From: Woeseiaceae bacterium
Lineage (GTDB): Bacteria > Pseudomonadota > Gammaproteobacteria > Steroidobacterales > Woeseiaceae
Assembly (NCBI GenBank): GCA_021773095.1
Contig: JAJFKR010000028.1
Coordinates: forward strand, 259,885 to 323,884
Direction of reading: 5' to 3'
Length of the DNA: 64,000 nt
The translations under genes were made by a program, and so were the position numbers. Below the pieces are notes generated by a model. It was not told where the DNA came from and searched no databases. It saw only the letters and a list, made by a program, of their open reading frames with translations. Shown in pieces: positions 1-8,698 of this stretch; the first letter of the stretch is position 1, and the number at the start of each line of letters is the position of its first letter.

Positions 1-22
1 CGGTCATTGGGGCGGTTCCGGC

Positions 23-244
23 ATGCGCTTGCCATTAGGAATTGTCGGGTACACGATTCCGGCACTTGGCCTGGCGCTCTATCTGCACTACGCCTATTCA
101 ATAAATCTCAACGGTATGTTTACGGACGCGGCCTTTCCCGAGCGTATTTTTCGATTCTTGCCCGTTTATACGGTTGGTGCTGGCGGCATTGGATTCGTAA
201 TCGGCTGGATAGTCGGGCGCAACGTCCAGGGGCTCAGCAAATGA
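23..244 (+). CDS. small hydrophobic membrane protein, possibly 5'-truncated by the window edge
   Basis: A 73-residue reading frame with two hydrophobic stretches (about residues 5-28 and 46-66), suggesting a small inner-membrane protein with two helices. The frame is open to the window edge upstream of this ATG, so the real start may lie outside. Its stop overlaps an in-frame ATG of the next gene (ATGA at 241), which suggests co-transcription with the L,D-transpeptidase. No family is recognised. Confidence 0.45.
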   Translation: MRLPLGIVGYTIPALGLALYLHYAYSINLNGMFTDAAFPERIFRFLPVYTVGAGGIGFVIGWIVGRNVQGLSK

Positions 245-291
245 GAAATGGACCGTTTTCCGAAAGGCGGAGTTTTGCTAGGCTTGGAGCG

Positions 292-792
292 ATGATGAAT
301 CGATCAATATTGCTATACCTGATGCCGATGCTCTTGCTGCCGGGCTTATTGCAGGCGGGTGAGTTTCCGGTTGCAGACGAGGTCATCATCGACAAGTCAG
401 CTCGCGAGCTCTACCTGATGAGTGCGGGCAAGGTTTTTCGGACATTCAAGATCGCTTTGGGAATTATGCCCGAGGGCGATAAGAAAAAAGAAGGTGACTT
501 CAAGACACCCGAGGGCAGGTACTTGCTCGATATGCGCAATTCAAACAGTGACTACTTTTTGTCGATCCATGTTTCTTACCCGAGTGCTGCAGATCGGCGT
601 GAGGCGAATCAGGACGGGGTGGATCCGGGCGGTGCCATCATGATTCATGGCCAGCCCAACCTGCCGACGCACTCGGAGGCCTATTACCGCACACAGGACT
701 GGACCAACGGTTGCATTGCCGTTTCAAATTCCGACATGATCGATATCTGGTTGATGACAGGTGAAAACACACCGATCGAAATACGGCCCTGA
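292..792 (+). CDS. L,D-transpeptidase family protein (YkuD domain), exported
   Basis: Envelope enzyme of the YkuD type, which forms 3-3 peptidoglycan crosslinks or attaches proteins to peptidoglycan through a catalytic cysteine. The chosen ATG starts a clear signal peptide (hydrophobic run ending LLQAGE) and has GGAG just upstream; an ATG three bases later is equally possible. The mature part begins with the typical VDEVIIDKSARELYL-like strand. The catalytic signature is present as HG (IMIHGQPN) followed about 30 residues later by TNGCIAVSN, with Cys as nucleophile. At about 166 residues it is a minimal catalytic domain with no LysM. Longer in-frame extensions (ATG at 241) would bury the signal peptide. 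Confidence 0.85.
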   Translation: MMNRSILLYLMPMLLLPGLLQAGEFPVADEVIIDKSARELYLMSAGKVFRTFKIALGIMPEGDKKKEGDFKTPEGRYLLDMRNSNSDYFLSIHVSYPSAADRREANQDGVDPGGAIMIHGQPNLPTHSEAYYRTQDWTNGCIAVSNSDMIDIWLMTGENTPIEIRP

Positions 793-806
793 TCGATGAG
801 ACAGTC

Positions 807-2195
807 GTGATAGACGAGTCGGTGGGAGATACCCCAGCGTTCGTGGATGCGGAAATCTGGCCTGAGGGAAGCCTGGAAGTTCTTTCCCAGCTCGAAGCTG
901 ACCTCCTCAAAAGCAGCGGTGCAGGTGGCCTGTATCAACTCTTGCGCCGTTGTTTACTGGCCGTGCTGAATTCGGGCAACGATTCCGATGAGGCGAAAGA
1001 GGTTCTAAAGACCTACCGCGACTTCGGGGTGAGTTTTATTCAACAGGATCGTGGCCTCAAGATCTCCTTGAAAAATGCTCCAGCAGGTGCCTTCGTTGAT
1101 GGGCGGATGATTCGCGGAACGCGTGAACTCCTGTCGGCGGTTATGCGAGATATCGTTTATACCCGGCATGAAATCTTTGCCAGTGGACGCTTCGATATCG
1201 ACTCGTCAGAAGGCATAACCAACGCCGTATTTCATATCGTGCGCAATGCGAAGCTTCTGCTCTTGCCGGCAAAGATCAATATCGTTGTGTGCTGGGGCGG
1301 TCACGCTATCAGTCGCTCGGAGTATGACTACTCCAAACTGGTCGGTTATGAAATGGGCCTGCGTGGGCTGGATATATGCACGGGCTGTGGCCCCGGCGCC
1401 ATGAAAGGTCCGATGAAAGGCGCGACCATTGGCCATGCGAAACAACGAATCGGGAACGGCCGTTATGTTGGTATTACCGAACCTGGAATTATTGCAGCGG
1501 AGTCGCCGAACCCAATCGTAAATTCTCTCGTTATCATGCCGGATATGGAAAAGCGGCTGGAGGCATTCGTCAGGACCGGCCACGGCATCGTGGTGTTTCC
1601 CGGTGGTGTGGGTACCGCGGAAGAAATTCTATATTTGTTGGGCATTTTGTTGCATCCGGATAATACGGCACAGCCGCTGCCGCTCGTGATGACAGGTCCG
1701 GCCAGCTCGGAATCGTATTTTCGACAGATTGACGATTTCATCGGAGCAACACTCGGACCGGATGCGCAGAAGCGTTACAAGATTATTATTGACGATCCAC
1801 GCGCCGTTGCCCGGGAAATCAAGGGGCACCTGAAAGACGTATTGGCGTTTCGCAAGCGCCACGGCGATGCGTTTTATTTCAATTGGCGGCTGAAAATAGA
1901 TCGCGAATTTCAGACGCCGTTTGTCGCGACCCACGAGTCCATGGCGGGCCTCGATATCAGTGAAGACTTGCCGAGCCACATCCTGGCAGCCAATCTTCGA
2001 CGAGTGTTTTCAGGAATCGTATCAGGCAATGTCCGCGAGGACACAGCAGAGCAGGTCGATAGGCACGGCCCGTTTCAAATCAGCGGATCGCAGCGAATAA
2101 TGGACAGGCTCGACAAATTGCTGTCAGCGTTCGTTTTGCAGCAACGCATGAAGATATCGGGCAAAGATTACGACCCGTGCTACGTGATTAAGTAA
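807..2195 (+). CDS. ppnN: pyrimidine/purine nucleotide 5'-monophosphate nucleosidase (LOG family)
   Basis: Cytosolic enzyme that hydrolyses nucleoside monophosphates to base plus ribose 5-phosphate; E. coli PpnN is allosterically controlled by (p)ppGpp. The 462 residues are collinear with E. coli PpnN/YgdH (about 454), including an N-terminal region with LSQLEADLLK, the Rossmann-like VVCWGGHAIS, CTGCGPGAMKGPMKGA, and the lysine decarboxylase-like PGGVGTAEE motif. The C-terminal extension typical of PpnN rather than short LOG proteins ends in DPCYVIK. The start is GTG, 14 bases after the transpeptidase stop; GTG at 822 is an alternative. Confidence 0.93.
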   Translation: MIDESVGDTPAFVDAEIWPEGSLEVLSQLEADLLKSSGAGGLYQLLRRCLLAVLNSGNDSDEAKEVLKTYRDFGVSFIQQDRGLKISLKNAPAGAFVDGRMIRGTRELLSAVMRDIVYTRHEIFASGRFDIDSSEGITNAVFHIVRNAKLLLLPAKINIVVCWGGHAISRSEYDYSKLVGYEMGLRGLDICTGCGPGAMKGPMKGATIGHAKQRIGNGRYVGITEPGIIAAESPNPIVNSLVIMPDMEKRLEAFVRTGHGIVVFPGGVGTAEEILYLLGILLHPDNTAQPLPLVMTGPASSESYFRQIDDFIGATLGPDAQKRYKIIIDDPRAVAREIKGHLKDVLAFRKRHGDAFYFNWRLKIDREFQTPFVATHESMAGLDISEDLPSHILAANLRRVFSGIVSGNVREDTAEQVDRHGPFQISGSQRIMDRLDKLLSAFVLQQRMKISGKDYDPCYVIK

Positions 2196-2315
2196 AACCG
2201 ACAGCTAATCAGCTGATAAATAAGGAAAACATAGGGAGATGCATTGTGATGCAGTTCCTGTGATTTATGGTGAATGGCATTTAGCATTTGTTCAAAGGAA
2301 TGACTGAGCAATAAC

Positions 2316-2588
2316 ATGTCAGATAGCAAACATTTGAAGTGGGCGGACAGCTACGGTACGGATGCCGGGCAGAACCCCAAAACCAGGGACGCGACGCTGG
2401 ACAGTAAAGAGCCGGCCGCGAATGACGAGGATGGATGGCAGCAATATCGTCGCTGGATTTCAAAGGCACCCACACCGCGTGGCCGTCGCTCTGGAATCGA
2501 TCCGTCGCTGTACTCGTGGAAGGGATATCGCGACTGGTCTGATCAAGTAAAACGTACTTGGTCCAAGGATCAAAATAGCGACGATTGA
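2316..2588 (+). CDS. hypothetical protein, 90 aa, hydrophilic
   Basis: A small, soluble, charged and tryptophan-rich protein (six Trp in 90 residues), with no signal peptide or membrane helix. It contains WQQYRRWISKAP and a second W-rich block, SWKGYRDWSDQVKRTW. It is followed within 30 bases by a strong hairpin terminator, which supports it being a real monocistronic unit. I do not recognise the family. The start is the ATG at 2316, with a weak AAGGAA about 17 bases upstream. Confidence 0.6.
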   Translation: MSDSKHLKWADSYGTDAGQNPKTRDATLDSKEPAANDEDGWQQYRRWISKAPTPRGRRSGIDPSLYSWKGYRDWSDQVKRTWSKDQNSDD

Positions 2589-2615
2589 TCGCCCGTAGTG
2601 CTCACTAGAATGACA

Positions 2616-2642
2616 AAAACGCCGACCCAGTGTCGGCGTTTT
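2616..2642 (+). terminator. intrinsic terminator after the 90-aa gene
   Basis: Perfect 11-bp inverted repeat AAAACGCCGAC / GTCGGCGTTTT with a 5-base loop. The A- and T-rich stem ends would let it work on both strands. It lies 27 bases after the stop of the preceding gene. Confidence 0.75.
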
Positions 2643-2839
2643 ACGTAATGCGCAAGAGAGACCGTGGCACACAGATGTATTGTGATATGGATCCCGAAAA
2701 ACATCGGAACTGCGTCTTGTTTTCGACCAAAAATACCGTTCCTGGAAAAGTTCTAAAGCAAGCTGTGACTTGCCTCACGGAGTGACAAAGCGGGGAAATC
2801 TATAGTTCATTTACCACTTGAAAAACTGTTGATCTAAGC

Positions 2840-3031
2840 ATGACAAAGAAACACCCGAACGACGAATCGCCCATCGAGGCGCTAACGAGTGAATCAGCCC
2901 GCCAGCGCTGGGAGCTGTTTCACCGGGCAATCGCGCACGCGAAAGAGTCCAACAACGCGCTCCTGGATGATGGTGAAACTCGCAGCGCTGACACCGAAAG
3001 TGCCGGCCCCCTGCTGACCATTGTTCGCTAG
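2840..3031 (+). CDS. hypothetical protein, 63 aa
   Basis: A short acidic, hydrophilic protein with one likely helix around SARQRWELFHRAIAHAKESN and no signal peptide. No obvious ribosome binding site precedes the ATG. Its main support is context: the next gene begins 9 bases after its stop with a Shine-Dalgarno overlapping the stop region, as expected for a translated upstream gene. No family is recognised. The 250 bases upstream (2589-2839) contain only the terminator and nothing else I can name. Confidence 0.45.
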   Translation: MTKKHPNDESPIEALTSESARQRWELFHRAIAHAKESNNALLDDGETRSADTESAGPLLTIVR

Positions 3032-3040
3032 GAGTCCTCA

Positions 3041-3292
3041 ATGGAACGACTATTACAGTATCTCGATGATCTGGACGACCTCTACGGAATGGTCGGTCTG
3101 ATCAACGAGCGGCTGCGTCGATTCATCTACACACTGTTCTCATATCTGATCCTCAGTGCAGGGGCGATCGCCGGTGCGTGGCTCGCAATGCTGCGCCCAC
3201 AGCTCGCGCTGGCAACTTCCATTTTGCTATTCGTGGTGCTCCTGTACCGCTCGGTAACCGCACGGCCCGCGAACTGGCCGCAAACTGCCTGA
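3041..3292 (+). CDS. small inner-membrane protein, 83 aa
   Basis: The ATG is preceded by AGGAG (3030-3034), so translation is well supported. The N-terminal 30 residues are amphipathic and acidic (LLQYLDDLDDLYGMVGLINERL). Two hydrophobic helices follow, at about residues 30-50 and 55-70, with RPQLA between them. It lies about 90 bases before htpG. No function is assigned; a two-gene unit with the 63-aa protein is likely. Confidence 0.62.
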   Translation: MERLLQYLDDLDDLYGMVGLINERLRRFIYTLFSYLILSAGAIAGAWLAMLRPQLALATSILLFVVLLYRSVTARPANWPQTA

Positions 3293-3321
3293 AGAAACAT
3301 CGTTTTATCAACGCGCACGGC

Positions 3322-3347
3322 CTTGAAATAGGCTGCGAAGCCTATAT
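3322..3347 (+). promoter_or_regulatory. candidate heat-shock (sigma-32-like) promoter of htpG
   Basis: CTTGAAA at 3322-3328 matches the sigma-32 -35 element exactly and is followed after 12 bases by CCTATAT, a partial match to CCCCATNT. A perfect 7-bp inverted repeat ATAGGCT-GCGA-AGCCTAT (3328-3345) sits across the spacer. htpG is a classical heat-shock gene. This is read by eye, so only suggestive. Confidence 0.45.
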
Positions 3348-3382
3348 CGTGTCTGTCCCTATCTACGTCGGGAGACGATTGC

Positions 3383-5263
3383 GTGAGCGACAAGCGCGAA
3401 ACCCTCGGATTTCAGACCGAGGTTCGTCAGCTACTGCAGCTGATGATTCATTCTCTTTACAGCAACAAGGAGATTTTTCTTCGTGAGCTGATTTCCAATG
3501 CGTCGGATGCGGCGGACAAGCTGCGCTTTGAAGCGCTGGCCAGTCCCGAACTGCTGGCGGACGATACCGATCTTGGTATCAGCATTGAGGTCGACAAGGA
3601 GAAGCGAACCTTGTCTGTCGTCGATAACGGCATCGGCATGTCTCGCGATGAGCTAATAGACAACCTCGGCACCATCGCGAAATCGGGTACTGCTGAATTC
3701 CTGCAGCAAATGACCGGCGACAAACAACACGATGCTCATCTGATCGGGCAATTTGGCGTTGGTTTTTATTCGACCTTCATTGTGGCGGATAAGGTGTCCG
3801 TTGAGACGCGCCGCGCCGGCCTGGGTAATGATGCAGCTGTGCGTTGGGAATCCGAGGGTGAGGGCGAATTTACGATCGAATATATTGAACGCGAACAACG
3901 CGGTACTCGAGTGACGCTGCATCTCAAGGAAGAAGAGACAGAATTCGCCGAGGCAATGCGCATCGAATCACTGATTCGAAAGTATTCTGACCATATCGGT
4001 TTCCCGGTTTCATTAACGGCGATCGGCGACGAGGAAGCAGAATCCAAAGTCGTCAACTCGGCGACCGCTCTTTGGACGCGCTCGCGCGCAGATGTCACGG
4101 AAGATGAGTACAAGGAATTCTACAAGCACCTGTCACACGACTTCGCCGATCCGCTGACGTGGAGCCACAACCGGGTTGAAGGCAAACGGGAATATACGAG
4201 CTTGCTTTACATTCCGGGCGCAGCGCCATTTGATATGTGGAATCGGGAGGCGCCTCGAGGTCTGAAACTTTATGTGCAGCGCGTATTCATAATGGATGAC
4301 GCGGAGCAGTTTCTGCCGCTGTATTTGCGTTTCGTAAAGGGCATAGTGGATTCATCAGACCTGCCGTTAAACGTATCGCGTGAATTGTTGCAACAAAACC
4401 CAGATCTCTCGGCGATGCGCAGTGCGCTTACCCGCCGCGCTCTGGATATGTTGAAGAAAGTGTCCGCTGACAAGGACGACTACCAGAAGTTTTGGGGTGA
4501 GTTTGGCCAGGTTCTCAAGGAAGGTCTTGTCGAGGACCACGCGAATAAAGACAGGCTCGCGAAATTATTGCGATTTGCGACCACGCACAACGGAAATGAC
4601 ACGCAGGACCAGTCGCTGGACGACTACCTGCAACGCAGTAAGGATGACCAGGACAAGATTTACTACATCCTTGCTGAAAATTATGCGACGGCAGTCGCCA
4701 GTCCGCATATCGAGCAATTGCGAAGTCGTGGGATAGAGGTATTGCTGCTGACAGATCGTATCGATGCCTGGTTAACGGATGGCCTCACCGAGTACGAAGG
4801 CAAGGCATTGGCTGACGTCGCCCGTGAGGCGCTGGACATGCCGGACGAAGATGATGACAAGGCGCAGGACAAGGTTAACGATGAGCATAAGGGCCTGCTG
4901 GAGAAAATTCAGGGCGTACTCAGCGAACGCGTGGAGGCTGTAAATGTCAGCCGTCGGCTGGTCGATTCGCCGGCCTGTGTGGTCGCGAGTGATCAGGATC
5001 TGAATCCTCAGGTACGCCGCATGCTGGAAGCCAGTGGGCAGGAGCTGCCGGAGTCAAAACCGATTCTTGAAATCAACATCGGGCACCCTCTGCTGACTCT
5101 ACTGTCCGATGAGGCGGACGATGGGCGTTTCGGTGCCTTATCCAATATTGTTCTGGATCACGCGCTACTGGCGGAAGGTTCGCCATTGCCGAATCCGGCC
5201 GAATACGTGCAGCGCATCAACGAGTATCTGCTCAATTCCAACGTGGGCGCAGACATTGAGTAA
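3383..5263 (+). CDS. htpG: HSP90 family molecular chaperone HtpG
   Basis: Cytosolic ATP-dependent chaperone. The 626 residues match the usual bacterial length (about 620-640). The GHKL ATPase domain comes first: [28 protein letters not shown] with the DNGIGM motif, and the lid [15 protein letters not shown]. The middle domain includes the conserved [12 protein letters not shown] and [14 protein letters not shown] segments. The C-terminal dimerisation domain ends at NVGADIE. The start is GTG at 3383 with GGGAGA 8 bases upstream. The 3' end overlaps the start of msrB, so the two are probably translationally coupled. Confidence 0.97.
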   Translation: MSDKRETLGFQTEVRQLLQLMIHSLYSNKEIFLRELISNASDAADKLRFEALASPELLADDTDLGISIEVDKEKRTLSVVDNGIGMSRDELIDNLGTIAKSGTAEFLQQMTGDKQHDAHLIGQFGVGFYSTFIVADKVSVETRRAGLGNDAAVRWESEGEGEFTIEYIEREQRGTRVTLHLKEEETEFAEAMRIESLIRKYSDHIGFPVSLTAIGDEEAESKVVNSATALWTRSRADVTEDEYKEFYKHLSHDFADPLTWSHNRVEGKREYTSLLYIPGAAPFDMWNREAPRGLKLYVQRVFIMDDAEQFLPLYLRFVKGIVDSSDLPLNVSRELLQQNPDLSAMRSALTRRALDMLKKVSADKDDYQKFWGEFGQVLKEGLVEDHANKDRLAKLLRFATTHNGNDTQDQSLDDYLQRSKDDQDKIYYILAENYATAVASPHIEQLRSRGIEVLLLTDRIDAWLTDGLTEYEGKALADVAREALDMPDEDDDKAQDKVNDEHKGLLEKIQGVLSERVEAVNVSRRLVDSPACVVASDQDLNPQVRRMLEASGQELPESKPILEINIGHPLLTLLSDEADDGRFGALSNIVLDHALLAEGSPLPNPAEYVQRINEYLLNSNVGADIE

Positions 5264-5648
5264 TCCTGACGATCAGGACCTGCGAGCCAAACTCGACGAT
5301 GAGCAATTTGACGTGACGCAAAATGCCGCAACGGAGCGGGCATTTTCGGGCAAGTATGTCGATCATAAGGCAGATGGGAGTTACCGCTGCGTCTGTTGTG
5401 ACGCAACGCTGTTCAAGTCGGAACATAAATACGACTCAGGGTCGGGCTGGCCCAGTTTCTGGCTGCCAATGGCCGAAGACGCCGTTCGCATCAATACCGA
5501 CTCGAGTCACGGTATGGTGCGAAGTGAAGTCGTTTGCACCAATTGTGACGCGCATCTGGGGCATGTGTTTGAGGATGGCCCGCAGCCGAGCGGTTTGCGA
5601 TACTGCATCAACTCCGCATCACTGGATTTTGAGGACACAGTAGAATGA
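5256..5648 (+). CDS. msrB: peptide-methionine (R)-S-oxide reductase MsrB
   Basis: Reduces methionine-R-sulfoxide in oxidised proteins, a cytosolic repair role that pairs with its chaperone neighbour. Visible are the zinc ligands C45/C48 and C94/C97 ([12 protein letters not shown]) and the catalytic C117 in RYCINSASL. The usual resolving cysteine of the E. coli type (YDSGCGWPSF) is serine here (S63), so recycling must use another thiol. No ATG or GTG gives a full-length protein. TTG at 5256, inside the last codons of htpG, gives 130 residues collinear with E. coli MsrB and is the best start. Confidence 0.9.
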   Translation: MSNPDDQDLRAKLDDEQFDVTQNAATERAFSGKYVDHKADGSYRCVCCDATLFKSEHKYDSGSGWPSFWLPMAEDAVRINTDSSHGMVRSEVVCTNCDAHLGHVFEDGPQPSGLRYCINSASLDFEDTVE

Positions 5649-6157
5649 ACAGGAATCTTGCACTCGTATCGATCGTATCCGCCATGACGCTGGCCTCATG
5701 CGGTCAGCCAGAAGAATCCGGTGACGACGATGAAGCGGCCGCCACGACCGACGCAGTGGTTAAGGTCGACTGCCCAGCCGTGGACGAATCCGGGACCATT
5801 GAAATTGCTCCGGGCCTGTCCGCAAGAGTACTGAAGGCAGGCTACGGTCGCGCCGCCGTGAAAGGTGATTATGCGGACACCAACGTCTGGCTTTGGCAGC
5901 TGGATGACTCAGCCGAGGACCGTCACGGCCAATTCGTTTGGGAATCCGGCGCCAACATTTTTCAGTTCCAGCTGGGTGCCGGTCAGGTTATCAAGGGCTG
6001 GGATCTGGGCGTGCCATGCATGCTGGAAGGTGAAACGCGCGAGCTTGTAGTTGCCTCAGAGCTTGCCTATGGTGAGGCAGGACGAGGCGAGGCAATTCCA
6101 CCGAATACTCCGCTGATATTCACTATTGAACTGGTGAAGCTGACCGCGTCTGAATAA
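5645..6157 (+). CDS. FKBP-type peptidyl-prolyl isomerase, lipoprotein
   Basis: Predicted periplasmic lipid-anchored prolyl isomerase of 170 residues. The signal peptide ends in a lipobox (LASC, Cys about residue 19), followed by an acidic low-complexity linker. The FKBP fold shows [41 protein letters not shown] and the terminal strand. Usual active-site aromatics of FKBPs are only partly visible, so it may be mainly a chaperone. Its ATG overlaps the msrB stop (ATGA), placing it in an htpG-msrB-FKBP protein-quality unit. Confidence 0.85.
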   Translation: MNRNLALVSIVSAMTLASCGQPEESGDDDEAAATTDAVVKVDCPAVDESGTIEIAPGLSARVLKAGYGRAAVKGDYADTNVWLWQLDDSAEDRHGQFVWESGANIFQFQLGAGQVIKGWDLGVPCMLEGETRELVVASELAYGEAGRGEAIPPNTPLIFTIELVKLTASE

Positions 6158-6170
6158 GCCGCTTAGTGGC

Positions 6171-7028
6171 CTAATCGGCGCTGCTCAGCACGATCTCGAT
6201 GCGGCGATTGAGGCTGCGTCCATAGCGCGTGTTGTCGGTGGCGACCGGTGCTGTTGACCCCGCGCCGGCAATACTCAGGCGGACACGATCAACACCGCCT
6301 GCAACGATGTAGTCGCCAACAGCATTAGCACGCTTCAAACTCAGGCGTTGATTCGAGGATTCGTTGCCCGATGAATCCGTATATCCGGTTATGGAAATTT
6401 CGGAATCGCCGCATGCGTTCGCGAGTGCTATAACACGGTCCAGTCGCGGGTACGCTGAACTGCGGAATTGCGCACTGGATTCCCTGAAATTGATTGGGCC
6501 CGTTTCGAGCGTGGTGAATGCTCGCTTGCAAACATCCAGCACGCTGACAGTGGGGTCGATAAAGAAAATATCGACGTCGATCGAGACATGCGACGGCAGC
6601 ACTGTTTTCAGCGCGTCGAGTCGATTCTTCCAACCCAGTTCATCAACAGTGATTCCGCGGATGGTGATTCGGTCGGCTGATAACTCCGCATTGGCGGATA
6701 CAGTTTCTGCCAGCAGATAGAGGACCTGAATCGTTGTATCCCCCCAATACACGGGGACTATGCCGAGTGGCTGGAAGTCGATACGCACAGGATATTCAGC
6801 GTAAGAAGTGTTCGCTACCTGCAGTAGTTCCTGCTCGTGTTTGAGAGAGGTTGTATGGCCGGATAATGCCAACTCACCCGGTCGCCAGCTGATCTCGAAT
6901 TGGGGAGATCTTGTTGGCAGCGATGTTGAAGAATCCGACGGCTCGTCTTTGTGCAGCAGCGGCGCGACAGCGAGCCCGGCAACAAGAATGATTGCCGCAA
7001 CGATCCTAGTCGCTGAATGCCTGGTCAT
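6171..7028 (-). CDS. OmpA-family protein, membrane-anchored
   Basis: 285 residues with an N-terminal signal-anchor (about residues 8-24) and a C-terminal OmpA-like peptidoglycan-binding domain (about 175-283). The domain shows the typical ITGYTDSSGN...NQRLSLKRANAVGDYIVAGGV and the terminal GRSLNRRIEIVL. The middle part (about 45-170) is not a family I recognise and could be a BON-like or paired beta domain. The start overlaps the 3' end of the upstream coiled-coil gene by 23 bases, so the two are co-translated. It ends 13 bases from the convergent FKBP gene. Confidence 0.82.
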   Translation of the reverse strand: MTRHSATRIVAAIILVAGLAVAPLLHKDEPSDSSTSLPTRSPQFEISWRPGELALSGHTTSLKHEQELLQVANTSYAEYPVRIDFQPLGIVPVYWGDTTIQVLYLLAETVSANAELSADRITIRGITVDELGWKNRLDALKTVLPSHVSIDVDIFFIDPTVSVLDVCKRAFTTLETGPINFRESSAQFRSSAYPRLDRVIALANACGDSEISITGYTDSSGNESSNQRLSLKRANAVGDYIVAGGVDRVRLSIAGAGSTAPVATDNTRYGRSLNRRIEIVLSSAD

Positions 7029-7917
7029 GCAGTTCCCGTGCTTGTCCGATCCAGTCCTCGCGGTAGATACGACTGCGGAATCCCTTCAGGCGTTTTGCGA
7101 CGCGATCGATGTCGTATTCACTCATTTCGGCGATTTGCTGGAACTGAAATATTCCCAGTTCGTTGAGCGTCTTTTCAATAGCCGGGCCTATGCCTTTGAT
7201 CGCCTGTAATTTGTCACGAGCACCGTTGATGGCTTCTTTGATTGACTGCTCGTCAGCGTCATTGTCTTCGATCGGATCATTGCATGCGTCGCGCCCGTCG
7301 GTCAGTGTGTCCGGGTCGCGCACCGGCTCGATACGGGTTTCATCAGGTAGAGCGGTCGCTTCGAGTTCCGCGACGCGTGTTTCTGCCGCGGCCAGATCTG
7401 CTGCCAGTCGTTCCGCATCGGCATTTCTTTGCCGAAATTTTTCGATTAACGGTGGCAGCCGATCCTGCCAGTTTTCGAGTTCACGCTGCAGCTTCCCGAT
7501 GCGCGCGTCCTTCTCCTGACCGCTTTCACTCTCTTCATGTTTCGAGCTGATGTCAGATTGCAACTGGTCGCGTTCATTCATCGCGACCTCCAGGACTCCG
7601 CGAATATCCTTGATCTCGCGTTGCAATTCATCTCGCCGGGCGAAGGCCTCCTGGACCGCTTCGGACAATTCTTTGGCGCGATTCTTGGCATCCTTGTTTG
7701 AGGCCTGGTACTGACTAATTTGCTCCATTAGCGCTTTATTCTGATCAGTCAGACGATCGTGCTCAGTGCGTTGCAAATTGATTTGTTCCTGCCAGCCAGC
7801 GCTTACCGCAGCTTTCTCCTCTTGCGCTCGGTTGGTGCGGAGTATCCATCCGGCAACCGCACCAACGACAGTCATCAAGGCGATTATTGCGATTTGTAGG
7901 ACGTTGAGTTCAGGCAT
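7006..7917 (-). CDS. membrane-anchored coiled-coil protein with C-terminal helix-hairpin-helix domain
   Basis: One N-terminal transmembrane helix (about residues 7-26), a long coiled coil (about 30-190) rich in E/Q/R/K heptads, an acidic linker, and a C-terminal HhH-type domain containing LQAIKGIGPAIEKTLNELGIFQFQQIAEMS. Such C-terminal domains are often annotated as predicted 5' DNA nuclease or flap-endonuclease-like, but no catalytic residues are evident, so DNA or protein binding is as likely. Its 3' end overlaps the OmpA-like gene, suggesting an envelope-spanning pair. Confidence 0.75.
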   Translation of the reverse strand: MPELNVLQIAIIALMTVVGAVAGWILRTNRAQEEKAAVSAGWQEQINLQRTEHDRLTDQNKALMEQISQYQASNKDAKNRAKELSEAVQEAFARRDELQREIKDIRGVLEVAMNERDQLQSDISSKHEESESGQEKDARIGKLQRELENWQDRLPPLIEKFRQRNADAERLAADLAAAETRVAELEATALPDETRIEPVRDPDTLTDGRDACNDPIEDNDADEQSIKEAINGARDKLQAIKGIGPAIEKTLNELGIFQFQQIAEMSEYDIDRVAKRLKGFRSRIYREDWIGQARELHDQAFSD

Positions 7918-7964
7918 TGATTGCGTCCAGCATTACATAAGATCATAATTTTACAGCAATATTC

Positions 7965-8654
7965 ATGAATCTATCCACCCCGGAAACGCCAATGCCCAAA
8001 TCGCCGCTTGCTGAGAGACTCTTTTTGGATGGGCCGGTCGGCCAATTGGAGGCTATTTTGGAGTATTCCGGCGAGCAACCGCTTGTCGGTAGTGTCGTTG
8101 TATGCCATCCCCACCCACAACATGGAGGGACGTTGCACAACAAAGTTGCGCACACCCTGGCACGCGCATTCGTGCGCATGGGTTTCTCTGCACTGCGATT
8201 TAACTTCAGGGGTACGGAGGAAAGTGAGGGTAACTTCGACGGGGGCGACGGTGAGCTTGAGGATGCTCTGGCAGCGATCAAATGGCTGCGTGAGCGCAAT
8301 CCGGAGATGTCACTTTGGGTTGCCGGTTTTTCATTTGGTGCGGCGATCGCAGTCAAATCCGCTATTGCCACTCATGTTGACGGGCTGATTAGCGTCGCAC
8401 CCGCGATATCGCGTTTTGCTTTGGGCCTTGATTCACAGCCGACCTGTCCCTGGCTAATCATCCAGGGCGACCAGGATGAATTGGTGGACATTGATGAAAC
8501 GGTCGAATGGATTGACGGATTGGAGCCGGGACCAGAATTGCTGGTTATCCCCGGCGGCGAGCATTTCTTTCACGGCCGGCTGATTGAGGTGCGCGAAGCA
8601 GTGGCGGCATTTGTCGAGCGTAAAAAAGCCGGGGCAAGCCCGGCTTCGTTGTAG
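7965..8654 (+). CDS. alpha/beta hydrolase (COG2945 type)
   Basis: A 229-residue cytosolic hydrolase with the characteristic CHPHPQHGGTLHNKV motif near the first strand, the nucleophile elbow GFSFGAA, an acid-region IIQGDQDELV, and a histidine in GGEHFFHG. These complete a Ser-Asp-His triad. The substrate is unknown; relatives are called esterases or dienelactone-hydrolase-like. No clear Shine-Dalgarno precedes ATG 7965, and ATG 7992 is a possible alternative. The last codons contain the terminator hairpin of the convergent HU-like gene. Confidence 0.82.
   Translation: MNLSTPETPMPKSPLAERLFLDGPVGQLEAILEYSGEQPLVGSVVVCHPHPQHGGTLHNKVAHTLARAFVRMGFSALRFNFRGTEESEGNFDGGDGELEDALAAIKWLRERNPEMSLWVAGFSFGAAIAVKSAIATHVDGLISVAPAISRFALGLDSQPTCPWLIIQGDQDELVDIDETVEWIDGLEPGPELLVIPGGEHFFHGRLIEVREAVAAFVERKKAGASPASL
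8622..8646 (-). terminator. intrinsic terminator of the HU-like gene, inside the convergent CDS
   Basis: On the minus strand an 8-bp GC-rich stem (AAGCCGGG / CCCGGCTT, 5-base loop) is followed by a run of six T. It lies 46 bases after the HU-like stop but within the last ten codons of the hydrolase gene on the other strand. Confidence 0.75.
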
Positions 8655-8658
8655 GTGT

Positions 8659-8698
8659 GGTCTGACCACTCAGTGTCGCGCGCGGGGCGCGTCAGACC
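8659..8698 (-). terminator. second hairpin across the HU-like stop codon
   Basis: Inverted repeat GGTCTGAC / GTCAGACC (8-bp arms) enclosing a GC-rich centre. It spans the stop codon of the HU-like gene and precedes the true T-run terminator. It may add 3'-end stability or act with the distal hairpin. Confidence 0.45.

Noticed and set aside
2240..2308. 22-codon ORF between ppnN and the 90-aa gene
   Set aside because: The Shine-Dalgarno-like GGGAG abuts the ATG with no spacer; too short to support.
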